Positions 7,197 through 15,421 of a stretch of 44,718 nt of DNA are shown piece by piece (position 1 is the first letter of the stretch; each line of letters starts with the position of its first letter). The translations under genes were made by a program, and so were the position numbers. The notes below the pieces were generated by a model. The model worked only from the letters and a program-made list of their open reading frames with translations, made no database searches and was not told the origin of the DNA. The DNA is from Lentisphaerae bacterium ADurb.BinA184. GTDB taxonomy: Bacteria > Verrucomicrobiota > Lentisphaeria > Oligosphaerales > MVZH01. Location of the stretch: contig MVZH01000007.1 in assembly GCA_002068325.1 (NCBI GenBank), positions 1-44,718 of the forward strand. The letters are read 5' to 3'.

Positions 7197-7441
7197 AGAC
7201 GGCCCTGGAGTGCATTCCCTGTTTCGTCCGCCAGGCCGCTGAAGCGGTCGACATGGCTGACGGTGACCGCCGGCGCAGAGAACGGCTTCTGCGGCGGCTT
7301 CTGCACGAACTGGCCGATGCCGACTGGGCCGTCACCCCCGTCATCATCTCGCAGCGCGTGCAGCGGCTGATCCGTGAGGAGACCGGCGCCCCGGTCGGCA
7401 CGCTGGTGGTCAGGCGCAAGAGGAGTCGCGAACGAACATGA
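7193..7441 (+). pseudogene. DUF89 (ARMT1-like) remnant with in-frame core deletion
   Basis: The 82-residue frame begins MKTALECIPCFVRQAAEAV, the N-terminus of DUF89 damage-control phosphatases, and runs to QRLIREETG. It then passes directly to APVGTLVVRR, which resembles the extreme C-terminus of DUF89 proteins ('GVPVGSLVLR'). The roughly 200 residues between, including the Asp-rich metal site, are absent, so phosphatase activity should be lost. Both ends keep ATGA overlaps with their neighbours, as an intact operon gene would. It could alternatively be a real small protein that kept only the Cys-x-x-Cys N-terminus. This is the second gene in the cluster with this pattern (see 4446-4752). Confidence 0.6.
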
Positions 7442-8313
7442 ACGAACTGGTCGTCATCAGCGGCAAGGGCGGCACCGGCAAGACCAGTGTCGTCGCCTCG
7501 TTCGCGGCGCTGGCCGGGAACGCCGTGCTGGCGGACGCTGATGTGGACGCGGCCGACCTGCACCTGGTGCTGGCGCCGACGGTCGTCCGCCGTGAACCCT
7601 TCCACTGCGGGCACGAGGCGGTGATCCGCCGCGCCGACTGCATCGGCTGCGGCGCCTGCCTGGCGCGCTGCCGGTTTGAAGCTGTGCAACGCATCGAGGC
7701 CGGCGACGCCAACGCGTTTGTCGCGCGCGCCCGGCGCGCCTGCAACGACTGCGAGGTGTGCGCGCGGGCCTGCCCCGTCCATGCCGCTGAACTGGTCGAG
7801 GCCATGGTGGCCGCCGGCGGGGTCGTGGACGAACCCGTGTTCATGATTGATCCGACCGCCCTGAACCCCGGCGGCGAGAACTCCGGCAAACTGGTCAGCA
7901 AGGTTCGGGAGACGGCCCGGCAGGTCGCCGCGGAACGGCGGCGCGAGCTGATCCTCGTGGACGGGCCGCCGGGGGTGGGCTGCCCTGTGATCGCCTCCCT
8001 CACCGGCGCGTCACAGGTCTTGATCGTGACCGAACCCACGCTCTCGGGCGCGCACGACCTGCGCCGCGTCATGGAGCTGGCCGCGCACTTCAGGATTCCG
8101 GCCGCCGTCTGTGTGAACAAGTGGGATCTGAACCCCGACATGACGGCACGGATCGAGGCGGAGACGCAGGCCGCGGGCGGCGTTGTCGCGGGCCGCATCC
8201 GTTACGACCGCAGCGTTACGGCGGCGCAGGTGGCGGGCCAGGCGGTCGTCGAGATGACGGGAGCGCCGGCCGCGGCCGACATCGCCGAAGTCTGGGCGCG
8301 GGTGAAGCCATGA
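7438..8313 (+). CDS. Second MinD-superfamily ATPase with inserted ferredoxin domain
   Basis: A 291-residue paralogue of the ATPase at 5563. Walker A is SGKGGTGKT (residues 8-16) and the inserted ferredoxin has Cys67/70/73/77 (CIGCGACLARC) and Cys101/104/107/111 (CNDCEVCARAC). The DGPPGVGCP segment is the Walker B/switch II region. The pair of MinD-ferredoxin ATPases matches the two such subunits of the Desulfovibrio orange-protein system and they may heterodimerise (inference). The start overlaps the DUF89 remnant by four bases and the stop overlaps the MBL gene by four (ATGA). Confidence 0.88.
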   Translation: MNELVVISGKGGTGKTSVVASFAALAGNAVLADADVDAADLHLVLAPTVVRREPFHCGHEAVIRRADCIGCGACLARCRFEAVQRIEAGDANAFVARARRACNDCEVCARACPVHAAELVEAMVAAGGVVDEPVFMIDPTALNPGGENSGKLVSKVRETARQVAAERRRELILVDGPPGVGCPVIASLTGASQVLIVTEPTLSGAHDLRRVMELAAHFRIPAAVCVNKWDLNPDMTARIEAETQAAGGVVAGRIRYDRSVTAAQVAGQAVVEMTGAPAAADIAEVWARVKP

Positions 8314-9248
8314 GCGTGCAAGGTAAATCCCCGAAGTGTGTGCCTCCGGAAGGCACGCCGATCGCCATCACGGTGCTGGCTGACAACACCGTCGCCGGGG
8401 GCGGTCTGCTCGCCGAGCATGGCCTGGCCTTCTGGGTCGAGACCGGCCCGCACCGGTTGCTCTTCGACACCGGCCAGGGACTCGCCCTGGCCGCCAACGC
8501 CCGGCAATTGCGCATCGCCCTGGCCTCCGTGACCGCCGTTGCCCTCAGCCATGGCCACTACGACCACACTGGAGGCCTGCGCGACGTGCTCGCCGCGGCC
8601 TCCCAGGAGCTTCCCATCCACATGCACCCCGAGGCCCTGGGCCCGCATTTCCACTGCGCCGCCGGCGGCGGCCGCGACATCGGCCTGCCGGCCGACATCC
8701 GTTCCGCCCTCTCGCGTCCCCCCGCTCACCTGATCCTGACGCCCATGCCCTCCGCCGTGGCGCCGGGCGTTTTCCTGACTGGCGAGGTCGAGCGGATCCA
8801 CCCCCAAGAGACCATTGACGAACCGTTCTTCCGCGATGCTGCCGGGAACGAGCCCGACGGCATCCGCGACGACCAGGCCCTGTTCTTCGCCACCGCGGAA
8901 GGCTTCGTCGTCCTCCTCGGCTGCGCGCATTCCGGACTCATCAACACCCTCGACACCGTCCTGCGGGTGACCGGCGGGCAACCCATCCACACCGTCATCG
9001 GCGGCATGCACCTGCGCGCCGCGTCGCCGGCGCGACTGGCCTGGACGCTCGAGTCGCTGCGCCGGTTCAACCTGCGGCAACTCCTGCCTACACACTGCAC
9101 CGGAACCGCCGCCGCGGCCGCCCTGTGGAACGCCTTCCCGGGGGTCTGCCAGCCCTGCGGCGTCGGCACCCGCCTCACGTTCCGACTGGCATCGGCGACA
9201 ACGGCTCGCCCGCGTCGGACATGCCCCCTGACCGAGAATCCGTCCTGA
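8310..9248 (+). CDS. MBL-fold metallohydrolase (COG1237-like)
   Basis: A 312-residue metallo-beta-lactamase-fold protein. The HxHxDH metal motif is SHGHYDHTGG (His81, His83, Asp85, His86); later ligands are likely in GCAHSGLINTL, the IGGMHL strand and LPTHCTG. The overall pattern, including the LLFDTGQG strand and a long insertion between metal motifs, fits the COG1237 group, some of which are annotated as ribofuranosylaminobenzene 5'-phosphate synthase-like; substrate here is unknown. This group often travels with MinD-ferredoxin ATPases. ATG 8310 gives the ATGA overlap with the upstream gene; the frame upstream of it is a shadow. Confidence 0.82.
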   Translation: MSVQGKSPKCVPPEGTPIAITVLADNTVAGGGLLAEHGLAFWVETGPHRLLFDTGQGLALAANARQLRIALASVTAVALSHGHYDHTGGLRDVLAAASQELPIHMHPEALGPHFHCAAGGGRDIGLPADIRSALSRPPAHLILTPMPSAVAPGVFLTGEVERIHPQETIDEPFFRDAAGNEPDGIRDDQALFFATAEGFVVLLGCAHSGLINTLDTVLRVTGGQPIHTVIGGMHLRAASPARLAWTLESLRRFNLRQLLPTHCTGTAAAAALWNAFPGVCQPCGVGTRLTFRLASATTARPRRTCPLTENPS

Positions 9249-9274
9249 ACCTTTGTTGTGGAGGACTGCGCTGC

Positions 9275-10564
9275 ATGGATCTCGATGACACCACTGACAA
9301 GACGGCGGCCTCACCTGATACCGCATGCGGGAAGCGGCCGCGCGCGGCGTCAGAACGCGACCCTGGGGAGAGCCTGGACGCGTTCATGGAGAAGCAGGCG
9401 TTGGCGGGCCGCATGCGCCGGATCCGGCACAAGATCCTTGTCCTCTCCGGCAAGGGCGGCGTGGGCAAGAGCACGGTTGCCGCCAACCTGGCCGTCTCGC
9501 TCTCGCTGGCCGGCCGGAGGGTGGGGCTGCTCGACATAGACATCCACGGCCCCAGCATCCCGAGGATGCTCCAGCTCGACGGCGCCCGCCCGCAGATCCG
9601 CGACCGGGCCATTGAACCTGTCGAGAAGGGCGGCATGAAGATCATGTCGATCGGGTTCATGCTGCGCGGCCGGGACGATGCCGTCATCTGGCGCGGCCCC
9701 ATGAAGATGGGCGTCATCAAACAGTTTCTGACCGACGTCAACTGGGGTGAACTCGACTATCTGGTCATCGATTCGCCGCCGGGCACCGGCGATGAGCCGC
9801 TCTCCGTCTGCCAACTGGTGCCCGAGGCCGACGGCGCCATCGTCGTCACCACCCCGCAGGATGTGGCCACCGCCGACGTGCGCAAGTCGATCACGTTCTG
9901 CCGCCAGCTGGCGCTGCCGGTGCTGGGAGTGGTCGAGAACATGAGTGGCTTCGTCTGCCCCAAGTGCGGCGAACTCACGGAGATCTTCAAAACCGGCGGC
10001 GGCGAGCGGATGGCCCAGGAGATGGAGGTCCCGTTCCTCGGCCGCATCCCCATCGACCCGGCGGTGGCCGCGGCCTGCGATGCCGGCACCCCCTTCGTCT
10101 ACCATTACAGCCGCACCGAGACCGCCCGCGCGATGGAACGGATTGTTGCCCCCATCCTCGCCCTGTCCGACGACAAGCCTGGCAGGACAGCCGTTATGAC
10201 CGAGCCAACAAAGGAAGGTGTCCCCATGAAGATCGCGATCCCCCTTGCCCAGGGCCAGCTGTGCCTGCACTTCGGACACTGTGAGCAGTTCGCCCTCATC
10301 GAAGCCGACCCCAAGGCCAGGAAGATCCTCGGCAAGCAGCTGCTGACCCCCCCGCCGCACGAGCCCGGGGTTCTTCCCCGCTGGCTGCACCAGCAGGGAG
10401 CCAACCTGATCATCGCCGGCGGCATGGGACAGCGCGCCCGGCAGCTGTTTGCCCAGAACGGCATCGAAGTTGTGGTCGGCGCCGCGGCGGCGGGCCCAGA
10501 GGCGACGGTCCAGGCGTATCTGGACGGCACGCTCGAGACCGGTGAGAACGTCTGCGACCACTAG
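9275..10564 (+). CDS. MrpORP-type fusion: Mrp/NBP35 ATPase plus NifX-like domain
   Basis: A 429-residue fusion. Residues ~50-295 are a Mrp/NBP35 iron-sulfur carrier ATPase: Walker A SGKGGVGKS (58-66), switch DSPPGTGDEP, and the cluster-bridging CxxC in GFVCPKCGE (Cys228, Cys231). Residues ~318-425 are a NifX/ORP domain beginning MKIAIPLAQGQ. This matches MrpORP of Desulfovibrio, where the orange-protein domain is fused to Mrp. The first ~45 residues lack the Cys-rich motif of eukaryotic NBP35. ATG 9275 is preceded by GGAGG at 9260-9264. It closes the cluster whose first two genes also carry NifX domains. Confidence 0.88.
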   Translation: MDLDDTTDKTAASPDTACGKRPRAASERDPGESLDAFMEKQALAGRMRRIRHKILVLSGKGGVGKSTVAANLAVSLSLAGRRVGLLDIDIHGPSIPRMLQLDGARPQIRDRAIEPVEKGGMKIMSIGFMLRGRDDAVIWRGPMKMGVIKQFLTDVNWGELDYLVIDSPPGTGDEPLSVCQLVPEADGAIVVTTPQDVATADVRKSITFCRQLALPVLGVVENMSGFVCPKCGELTEIFKTGGGERMAQEMEVPFLGRIPIDPAVAAACDAGTPFVYHYSRTETARAMERIVAPILALSDDKPGRTAVMTEPTKEGVPMKIAIPLAQGQLCLHFGHCEQFALIEADPKARKILGKQLLTPPPHEPGVLPRWLHQQGANLIIAGGMGQRARQLFAQNGIEVVVGAAAAGPEATVQAYLDGTLETGENVCDH

Positions 10565-10582
10565 CTGGATCCATTCGTCAAC

Positions 10583-10835
10583 GAGGCGCTTGCCGAACCC
10601 ATTCATCACCTGGCCGGGACGGAGCCTGGCCCTCCATCGGCGCCGACAAGGGTTCTGCCTGCCGGGATGGAGGTCCGACCTCCGCCTGCCTGCCGCGCCG
10701 TTGGCTTGGCGCAGGCAGGTGTCGTCCGGGCTCGTCCGCGGCAGACCGGGGCCTCGGGTATGACCTGGCGGACACGGAGGTCCGCCCTCCATCTCACGAG
10801 GCCGTTGTCGTCCGCGGGGGTTCTGCAAGCGCCTC
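10583..10835. repeat. Dispersed intergenic element with inverted ends, copy 1
   Basis: The ends are 18-base inverted repeats matching at 17 positions: GAGGCGCTTGCCGAACCC (10583-10600) and, on the other strand, GAGGCGCTTGCAGAACCC (10818-10835). Just inside the left end is TGGCCGGGACGGAGCC and just inside the right end GTCGTCCGCGGGGG; both recur in the shorter copy at 17708-17825. The middle of this copy holds an extra hairpin (CCTGCCTG ... CAGGCAGG). No coding capacity and no obvious target duplication. It could be a MITE-like or REP-like element. Confidence 0.65.
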
Positions 10836-10837
10836 AT

Positions 10838-10890
10838 TTGACATCCGTCACAGTTGCGGCATATTCCAATATCGTAATCATTCCTAAAGA
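10838..10890 (+). promoter_or_regulatory. Promoter and possible Fur/PerR operator upstream of the regulator gene
   Basis: TTGACA (10838-10843) is a perfect -35 box; CATATT at 10860-10865 is a plausible -10 at 16 bases. An AT-rich island, unusual here, spans 10861-10890. Read on the minus strand it contains GATTAC, GATATT and GGAATA end to end, loosely like the repeated GATAAT hexamers of a Fur box. This suggests autoregulation by the downstream Fur-family protein. Confidence 0.4.
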
Positions 10891-10912
10891 CGAATGCTGG
10901 CGCGAGGCGTGC

Positions 10913-11419
10913 ATGGCGGAACGGGCGGCAGTCTACTCGGAACGGTGCCGGGGGCACGGCTTGCGGGCGACGCCCCAGCGCGTGGAGATCTGCCGCGAAC
11001 TCGCCCGGATGCACGAGCACCCGGACGCGGAGACGGTCTGCCGCCGCGTCCGCCGACGGCTTCCCGGTCTTTCGCTGGACACCGTGTACCGCACCTTGAA
11101 GACCCTCGAGGCCGAGGGGGTGATCCGGCGAGTGGGGTCGGGCGGAGACCGCGTGCGCTTTGACGCCAACCTGGAGCGCCATCACCACTTCATCTGTTCC
11201 CGCTGTGGCGCGGTGCACGACTTTCCGTGCAAAGCCTTTGACCGGCTGACCGCTCCGCGCAACGTGAAGGCCATCGGTGTTGCGCACACCGTGAACGTCG
11301 AGGTCCGGGGACTCTGCGCGGCCTGCGCGGCGGCGGAACGCCAGCGGGCCCCGGCGTCGCGGCGCCCACGTTCGGCGGCGGGCAAGACGAGGAACCGCAG
11401 AGACCTGACGACAGGCTGA
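10913..11419 (+). CDS. Fur-family regulator, probably PerR-like
   Basis: A 168-residue Fur-family repressor. The winged helix covers residues ~10-85 (GLRATPQRVEICREL, DTVYRTLKTLEAEGVI). The metal region has RHHHFICSRCGAVHDF with Cys95/Cys98 and a second pair Cys135/Cys138 (LCAACAA), the structural zinc site. His36 in the MHEHPDAE segment is the usual regulatory ligand position. The HHHF-C-x2-C-G pattern and the peroxiredoxin 99 bases downstream favour a peroxide (PerR) over an iron (Fur) role, but sensing cannot be proved from sequence. The last ~25 residues are basic and low in complexity. ATG 10913 was chosen because the family domain begins there; the frame is open farther upstream through the promoter. 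Confidence 0.75.
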   Translation: MAERAAVYSERCRGHGLRATPQRVEICRELARMHEHPDAETVCRRVRRRLPGLSLDTVYRTLKTLEAEGVIRRVGSGGDRVRFDANLERHHHFICSRCGAVHDFPCKAFDRLTAPRNVKAIGVAHTVNVEVRGLCAACAAAERQRAPASRRPRSAAGKTRNRRDLTTG

Positions 11420-11518
11420 ACGAGGCGGCGAGTCGCTCTGCCGAGGCGGATCCGCGAGGCGGGCCGGCGGCGGAGCCGCCCCTGTCAACCCAATACCGCA
11501 GAAAAGGAGATCCCGGAC

Positions 11519-12199
11519 ATGAGTGAGACCCCAGTCAGACTGCCCCTGATCGGCGACAAGGCCCCCGCCTTCAAGGCCGAAACCACCCAGGGCCCGCTGA
11601 ATTTCCCCGAGGACTTCAAGGGCAAGTGGGTGGTGTTCTTCTCGCACCCGGCGGACTTCACGCCGGTATGCACCACCGAGTTCATGACCTTCGCCAAGAT
11701 GCAGCCGGAGTTCGAGAAGCTGAACTGCAAGCTGCTCGGCCTCTCGATCGACAGCGGCTACAGCCACATCGCCTGGCTGCGCACGATCAAGGAGAAGATC
11801 GAGTACAAGGGCATGAAGGGCGTCGAGGTCAACTTCCCGGTCATCGCCGACCTGACGATGGAGGTGGCCAAGGCCTTTGGCATGTTGCAACCGGGCGCCA
11901 GCAACACGCAGGCGGTGCGGGCGGTCTTCATGATCGATCCCAACGCCATCGTGCGCGCCATCCTGTACTACCCGCTGTCCAACGGCCGCAATATGCAGGA
12001 GATCAAGCGTCTGCTGATCGCCATGCAGCACTCCGACCAGCACAAAATCGCGACGCCCGCCAACTGGGAACTTGGCGACGACGTAATCGTGCCGCCGCCG
12101 GGATCCTGCGGCAGCGCCAAACAACGGGTCGAGAAGCCCGATCCTGACGCCCGCTGCCTGGACTGGTTCCTGACGCTGAAGAAGTGCCCGCACAAGTAA
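11519..12199 (+). CDS. Peroxiredoxin (Prx6/archaeal AhpC type)
   Basis: A 226-residue peroxiredoxin that reduces peroxides. The peroxidatic Cys51 lies in HPADFTPVCTTEF, with the conserved Pro44 and Thr48 that activate it. The long C-terminal region, with Cys residues in GSCGSAK, DARCLDW and LKKCPHK (Cys223), is typical of the larger Prx6-type enzymes of archaea and anaerobic bacteria and may supply resolving cysteines. GAAAAGGAGATC precedes the ATG. It follows the PerR-like gene and precedes a sulfur-handling operon, consistent with a role against peroxide or persulfide stress. Confidence 0.9.
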   Translation: MSETPVRLPLIGDKAPAFKAETTQGPLNFPEDFKGKWVVFFSHPADFTPVCTTEFMTFAKMQPEFEKLNCKLLGLSIDSGYSHIAWLRTIKEKIEYKGMKGVEVNFPVIADLTMEVAKAFGMLQPGASNTQAVRAVFMIDPNAIVRAILYYPLSNGRNMQEIKRLLIAMQHSDQHKIATPANWELGDDVIVPPPGSCGSAKQRVEKPDPDARCLDWFLTLKKCPHK

Positions 12200-12432
12200 G
12201 GCTTGCGACCGCGGCGGTCGGCGTGCCCTTGGCGCCGGCCGCCTTTCCGGCTTCCCGCGTACCGTCCTTGTGCTGAATTGCGGGGGGGTGGGCAGACGGG
12301 CGTGAGTGCCTGCCGCGGCGGACGGTCGCCGGCGCAGCGGACATCGCGTCGCAGGAGGAATCGGACGGCTCGAGGGGCTATGGTATGGCCCGGCGGGCCG
12401 GGAGGCCGTCGCGGCCGAAAGGAGAACGCGTC

Positions 12433-13863
12433 ATGTTCGTGCAACAGTTTTTCGTGCCTGGACTGGCCCACAGTTCTTACCTTCTGGCGTGCGCCAAGAG
12501 CTGCGCCATCATCGACCCGCGCCGCGATGTCGGCATCTACCTGGACGCGGCCAGGGAGAGGGGGGTGCGCATCACCCACGTCCTCGAGACGCATCTGCAC
12601 GCCGACTTTGTCTCCGGCCACATGGATCTGGCGGCGGCGACCGGCGCGGTCATTGTCGCGCCCAAGGCCGGCAAGTCGGCCTTCCCGCACCAGGCCGTGG
12701 CCCAGGGGGACACGTTCAGGATCGAGGGCATGAAACTCTCCGTGCTCGAGGTGCCGGGCCACACCCCCGAGCATATCGCGTACGTGGTCACCGACACCGT
12801 GCGCGGCGACGAGCCGGTGGCCGTCTTCTGCGGCGATGCGCTCTTCGTCGGCGACGTTGGCCGGCCCGACCTCTTTCCCGGCCTGGCGGCCAAGCTGGCC
12901 TCGCAGCTCTACGACAGCCTGCACAAGCGCCTGATGAAACTGCCCGACGGCTGCATGGTCTACCCGGCCCACGGGGCGGGGTCGCTGTGCGGGCGTTCGA
13001 TGGGGGCGATGCGCACCAGCACCATCGGCTACGAGCGCCGGTTCAACGCGGCCCTGCAGATCCGCGACCGGCGCGCCTTCATCGCCTCCCTGACCACCAA
13101 CATGCCGCCGGCGCCGGACCACTTCAGCCGCTGCAGCGCGATCAACGGCAAGGGGCCGACCCGGCTCGACCGGCTTCCCGAGATGCTCCCCCTAGCGCCC
13201 GCCGCCTTCGCGGCCCAGGCCGGGCGCCGCACCACGGTGGTGCTCGACATCCGCTCCTACGCCGAGTTCGGCGGCCTGCATGTGCCGGGAGCCGTTCATC
13301 TTGACATCGCGGGCAACTTTGCCACGTTCGCGGGCTGGGTGCTGCCGCCCGGCCGCGACATCCTGCTGGTCGCGTCGGACGCCGGCCAGGCGACCCTCGC
13401 GCGCGACTGGCTGCGACGCGTGGGGCTTGACCGTGTCACAGGCTATCTGGAGGGCGGGCTTGTGGCCTGGGCGAAGGCCGGCCTGCCGACGGGGCGTGTC
13501 GCCCAGTGGTCCGCGGAGCAGCTGCAGGCTCGCCTCGGCGCGTCCGGCGGCGAACCGCTGCAGCTGGTTGATGTGCGCTCGCCCCACGAGTATGGGGCCA
13601 ACCACATCAAGGGGGCCATCAACATCCCGGCGCCGCAGTTGCGCACGGCCTGGACGGAGCTGGATCCGAAGCGTCCCACAGCGCTGATCTGTAGCACGGG
13701 GAACCGGTCGAGCCTCGGCTGCAGCCTGCTGGCGCGGCAAGGCTTCCGCGACCTTTACAACGTGGCGGGCGGCATGACGGGGTACAGCGCGGCCGGCTTC
13801 TCCGGCGAGTGCCCGCTGTGCATCACCCCCCACGGCCCGCGCTTTCTGGGCGGAGGGAAATGA
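12433..13863 (+). CDS. MBL-fold persulfide dioxygenase-like protein with two rhodanese domains
   Basis: A 476-residue three-domain protein. Residues 1-~250 are an ETHE1/Blh-like MBL domain: THLHADFVSGH (His54, His56, Asp58, His63), PGHTPEH and FCGDALFVGDVGRPDL. Residues ~255-355 form a rhodanese domain whose catalytic loop reads VASDAGQA, without Cys, so it should be inactive. Residues ~365-465 form a second rhodanese domain with an intact loop, CSTGNRS (Cys420). Such proteins oxidise glutathione persulfide or related sulfane sulfur and transfer it. It lies 3 bases before the YeeE/YedE transporter genes. GAAAGGAG precedes the ATG; the longer frame from 12385 is not needed. Confidence 0.85.
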   Translation: MFVQQFFVPGLAHSSYLLACAKSCAIIDPRRDVGIYLDAARERGVRITHVLETHLHADFVSGHMDLAAATGAVIVAPKAGKSAFPHQAVAQGDTFRIEGMKLSVLEVPGHTPEHIAYVVTDTVRGDEPVAVFCGDALFVGDVGRPDLFPGLAAKLASQLYDSLHKRLMKLPDGCMVYPAHGAGSLCGRSMGAMRTSTIGYERRFNAALQIRDRRAFIASLTTNMPPAPDHFSRCSAINGKGPTRLDRLPEMLPLAPAAFAAQAGRRTTVVLDIRSYAEFGGLHVPGAVHLDIAGNFATFAGWVLPPGRDILLVASDAGQATLARDWLRRVGLDRVTGYLEGGLVAWAKAGLPTGRVAQWSAEQLQARLGASGGEPLQLVDVRSPHEYGANHIKGAINIPAPQLRTAWTELDPKRPTALICSTGNRSSLGCSLLARQGFRDLYNVAGGMTGYSAAGFSGECPLCITPHGPRFLGGGK

Positions 13864-13866
13864 ACC

Positions 13867-14400
13867 ATGGCGAACTGGTGGTCGCAACCGGAATGGTCGC
13901 CGTACTGGGCGGGTGCCGGCATCGGCGTGCTGAGCTGGCTCGCGTTCCTGTTCTCGGACAAAGCGCTCGGCTGTTCGACGCCCTTTGCGCGGGGCAGCGG
14001 CCTGGTTGAGCGCCTCTTCCGCGGGCGGGCCGTTCTGGACAAGCCCTACTACCAGGCCCACCCGCCGGCCCTCACCTGGGATACCATGCTGATCATCGGC
14101 GTCCTGCTCGGCGCTTTTGCCTCGGCCTGGTTGTCGGGCGCGTTCGAGCTGCGCTGGGTGCCGGAGGTGTGGCGCGGGGCCGCAGGATCCTCGCCCTGGG
14201 TGCGCGCCATTGCAGCGCTGGCGGGCGGCATCGCCATGGGATTCGGGGCGCGCTGGGCCGATGGCTGCACCAGCGGCCACGGCATCAGCGGCACGTTGCA
14301 GCTGGCCGTGAGCGGATGGCTTGCGGTCGTCTGCTTCTTCGTAGGCGGCATCGCCACCGCCATGGTCATCTTCCACGTCCTGCTGCCGGTGGCGCGCTGA
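13867..14400 (+). CDS. YeeE/YedE-family sulfur transporter, half protein 1
   Basis: A 177-residue membrane protein with about four spans. It carries the YeeE/YedE signatures GCSTPFARGSG and DGCTSGHGISG, whose conserved Cys are thought to pass thiosulfate or sulfane sulfur through the membrane in TsuA-like proteins. In many bacteria the transporter is split into two genes, and the partner follows at 14423. It starts 3 bases after the MBL-rhodanese stop, so uptake or export of sulfur is probably coupled to persulfide chemistry in the cytoplasm. Confidence 0.85.
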   Translation: MANWWSQPEWSPYWAGAGIGVLSWLAFLFSDKALGCSTPFARGSGLVERLFRGRAVLDKPYYQAHPPALTWDTMLIIGVLLGAFASAWLSGAFELRWVPEVWRGAAGSSPWVRAIAALAGGIAMGFGARWADGCTSGHGISGTLQLAVSGWLAVVCFFVGGIATAMVIFHVLLPVAR

Positions 14401-14422
14401 CGCCGCCGGGGAGGTAGAATCC

Positions 14423-14983
14423 ATGCCAGGTCTGAACGCACTGCATCAGCGCAAGGGCGCCCAGCGCCTGATCGGACTGCTGCTCGGTTTCGCCTTCGGG
14501 TTCCTCCTGCACAAGGGCGGGGTCACCCGCTATGACCGCTTGATCGGCCAGCTCCTGCTCAAGGACTTCACCGTCGTCAAGGTCATGCTGACGGCCGTGA
14601 TCGTCGGCATGGTCGGCGTCTACCTGTTGCGTGACGCCGGCCTGGCCCGGCTCCATCCGAAGTCCGGATCGCTGGGGGCGACCGCGGTCGGCGGGCTGAT
14701 CTTCGGCGTCGGCTTCGGCCTGCTCGGCTACTGTCCGGGCACGCTGGTCGGGGCGCTGGGCGAAGGGTGGCTGGACGCCCTTGTCGGCGGGGCCGGGATC
14801 CTCATCGGCGCCGGCCTTTTCGCGGCCCGCTATCCGCGACTGCGCGAGGGCATCCTCAAGCGCGGCGACTTCGGCGCCCTGACCCTTCCGGAGTGGCTCA
14901 AGGTCAACGCCTGGGTGGTCATCGTGCCGATGGCGCTCCTGCTCGCGGCCCTCCTCTATGGGCTTGAGCGCGCCGGGCTGTAG
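14423..14983 (+). CDS. YeeE/YedE-family sulfur transporter, half protein 2
   Basis: A 186-residue membrane protein that supplies the second half of a split YeeE/YedE transporter. It has the GFLLHKGGVTRYD N-terminal signature and the GYCPGTLVGALGEG motif with the conserved Cys, in about five spans. The gene is 22 bases after its partner with a GGGGAGG site before the ATG. It ends the plus-strand sulfur operon; the next genes converge on it from the minus strand. Confidence 0.85.
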   Translation: MPGLNALHQRKGAQRLIGLLLGFAFGFLLHKGGVTRYDRLIGQLLLKDFTVVKVMLTAVIVGMVGVYLLRDAGLARLHPKSGSLGATAVGGLIFGVGFGLLGYCPGTLVGALGEGWLDALVGGAGILIGAGLFAARYPRLREGILKRGDFGALTLPEWLKVNAWVVIVPMALLLAALLYGLERAGL

Positions 14984-15015
14984 GCAACCGGCGGGGCCGG
15001 GGGGGGGCGGCGCGG

Positions 15016-15393
15016 TCAGGGCAGCTTGGCGCGGCCGGGATCTGCGGGGGGCGGATCGGAGGCGGCGCCGGTGAGCTTCAGTTCCCACATCAACAGCGCG
15101 TTGATGGCGGAGCGTATGGCCACGATGGCCGCCAGGATGCCGAGGTCATTCCAAGTCGGCGCGATGGCGCTCTTGAGGATGTCGGCGCCGATGAGGAACT
15201 CCAGCCCTAGGGAGAGGGCGTGGCCCAGGCGCAACCGCGTGCGCGCGAAGGCCGGGAAGCAGGCGCGGTTCAGCAGGCACTGTGTGGCGTAGAGGTAGAG
15301 TGCCCTCAGGCTGCCGCAGACGATGATCGCGGTGGCGATGCCCTCCAGCAGCAGGGCGGCCAGCGTGGCGAACTCCCGGATGTACGTGTGCAC
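15016..15393 (-). CDS. DUF1622 family membrane protein
   Basis: A 125-residue membrane protein with about three spans. The segment RTRLRLGHALSLGLEFLIG followed by ADILKSAIAPTWNDLG is the DUF1622 signature. Function is unknown in the family. The last ~20 residues are Pro/Asp-rich and cytoplasmic. It lies 28 bases after the SLC13 permease gene on the same strand, so the two likely share a transcript, and its 3' end converges on the YeeE gene with 32 bases between. Confidence 0.75.
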   Translation of the reverse strand: MHTYIREFATLAALLLEGIATAIIVCGSLRALYLYATQCLLNRACFPAFARTRLRLGHALSLGLEFLIGADILKSAIAPTWNDLGILAAIVAIRSAINALLMWELKLTGAASDPPPADPGRAKLP

Positions 15394-15421
15394 GGCGCGG
15401 GCCCTCCCGGACAGGTGTCCC

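Noticed and set aside
9350-12193. Minus-strand open frame of 947 residues
   Set aside because: It lies antisense to the MrpORP, Fur-family and peroxiredoxin genes, which have full family motifs. Long antisense frames are expected in GC-rich DNA.
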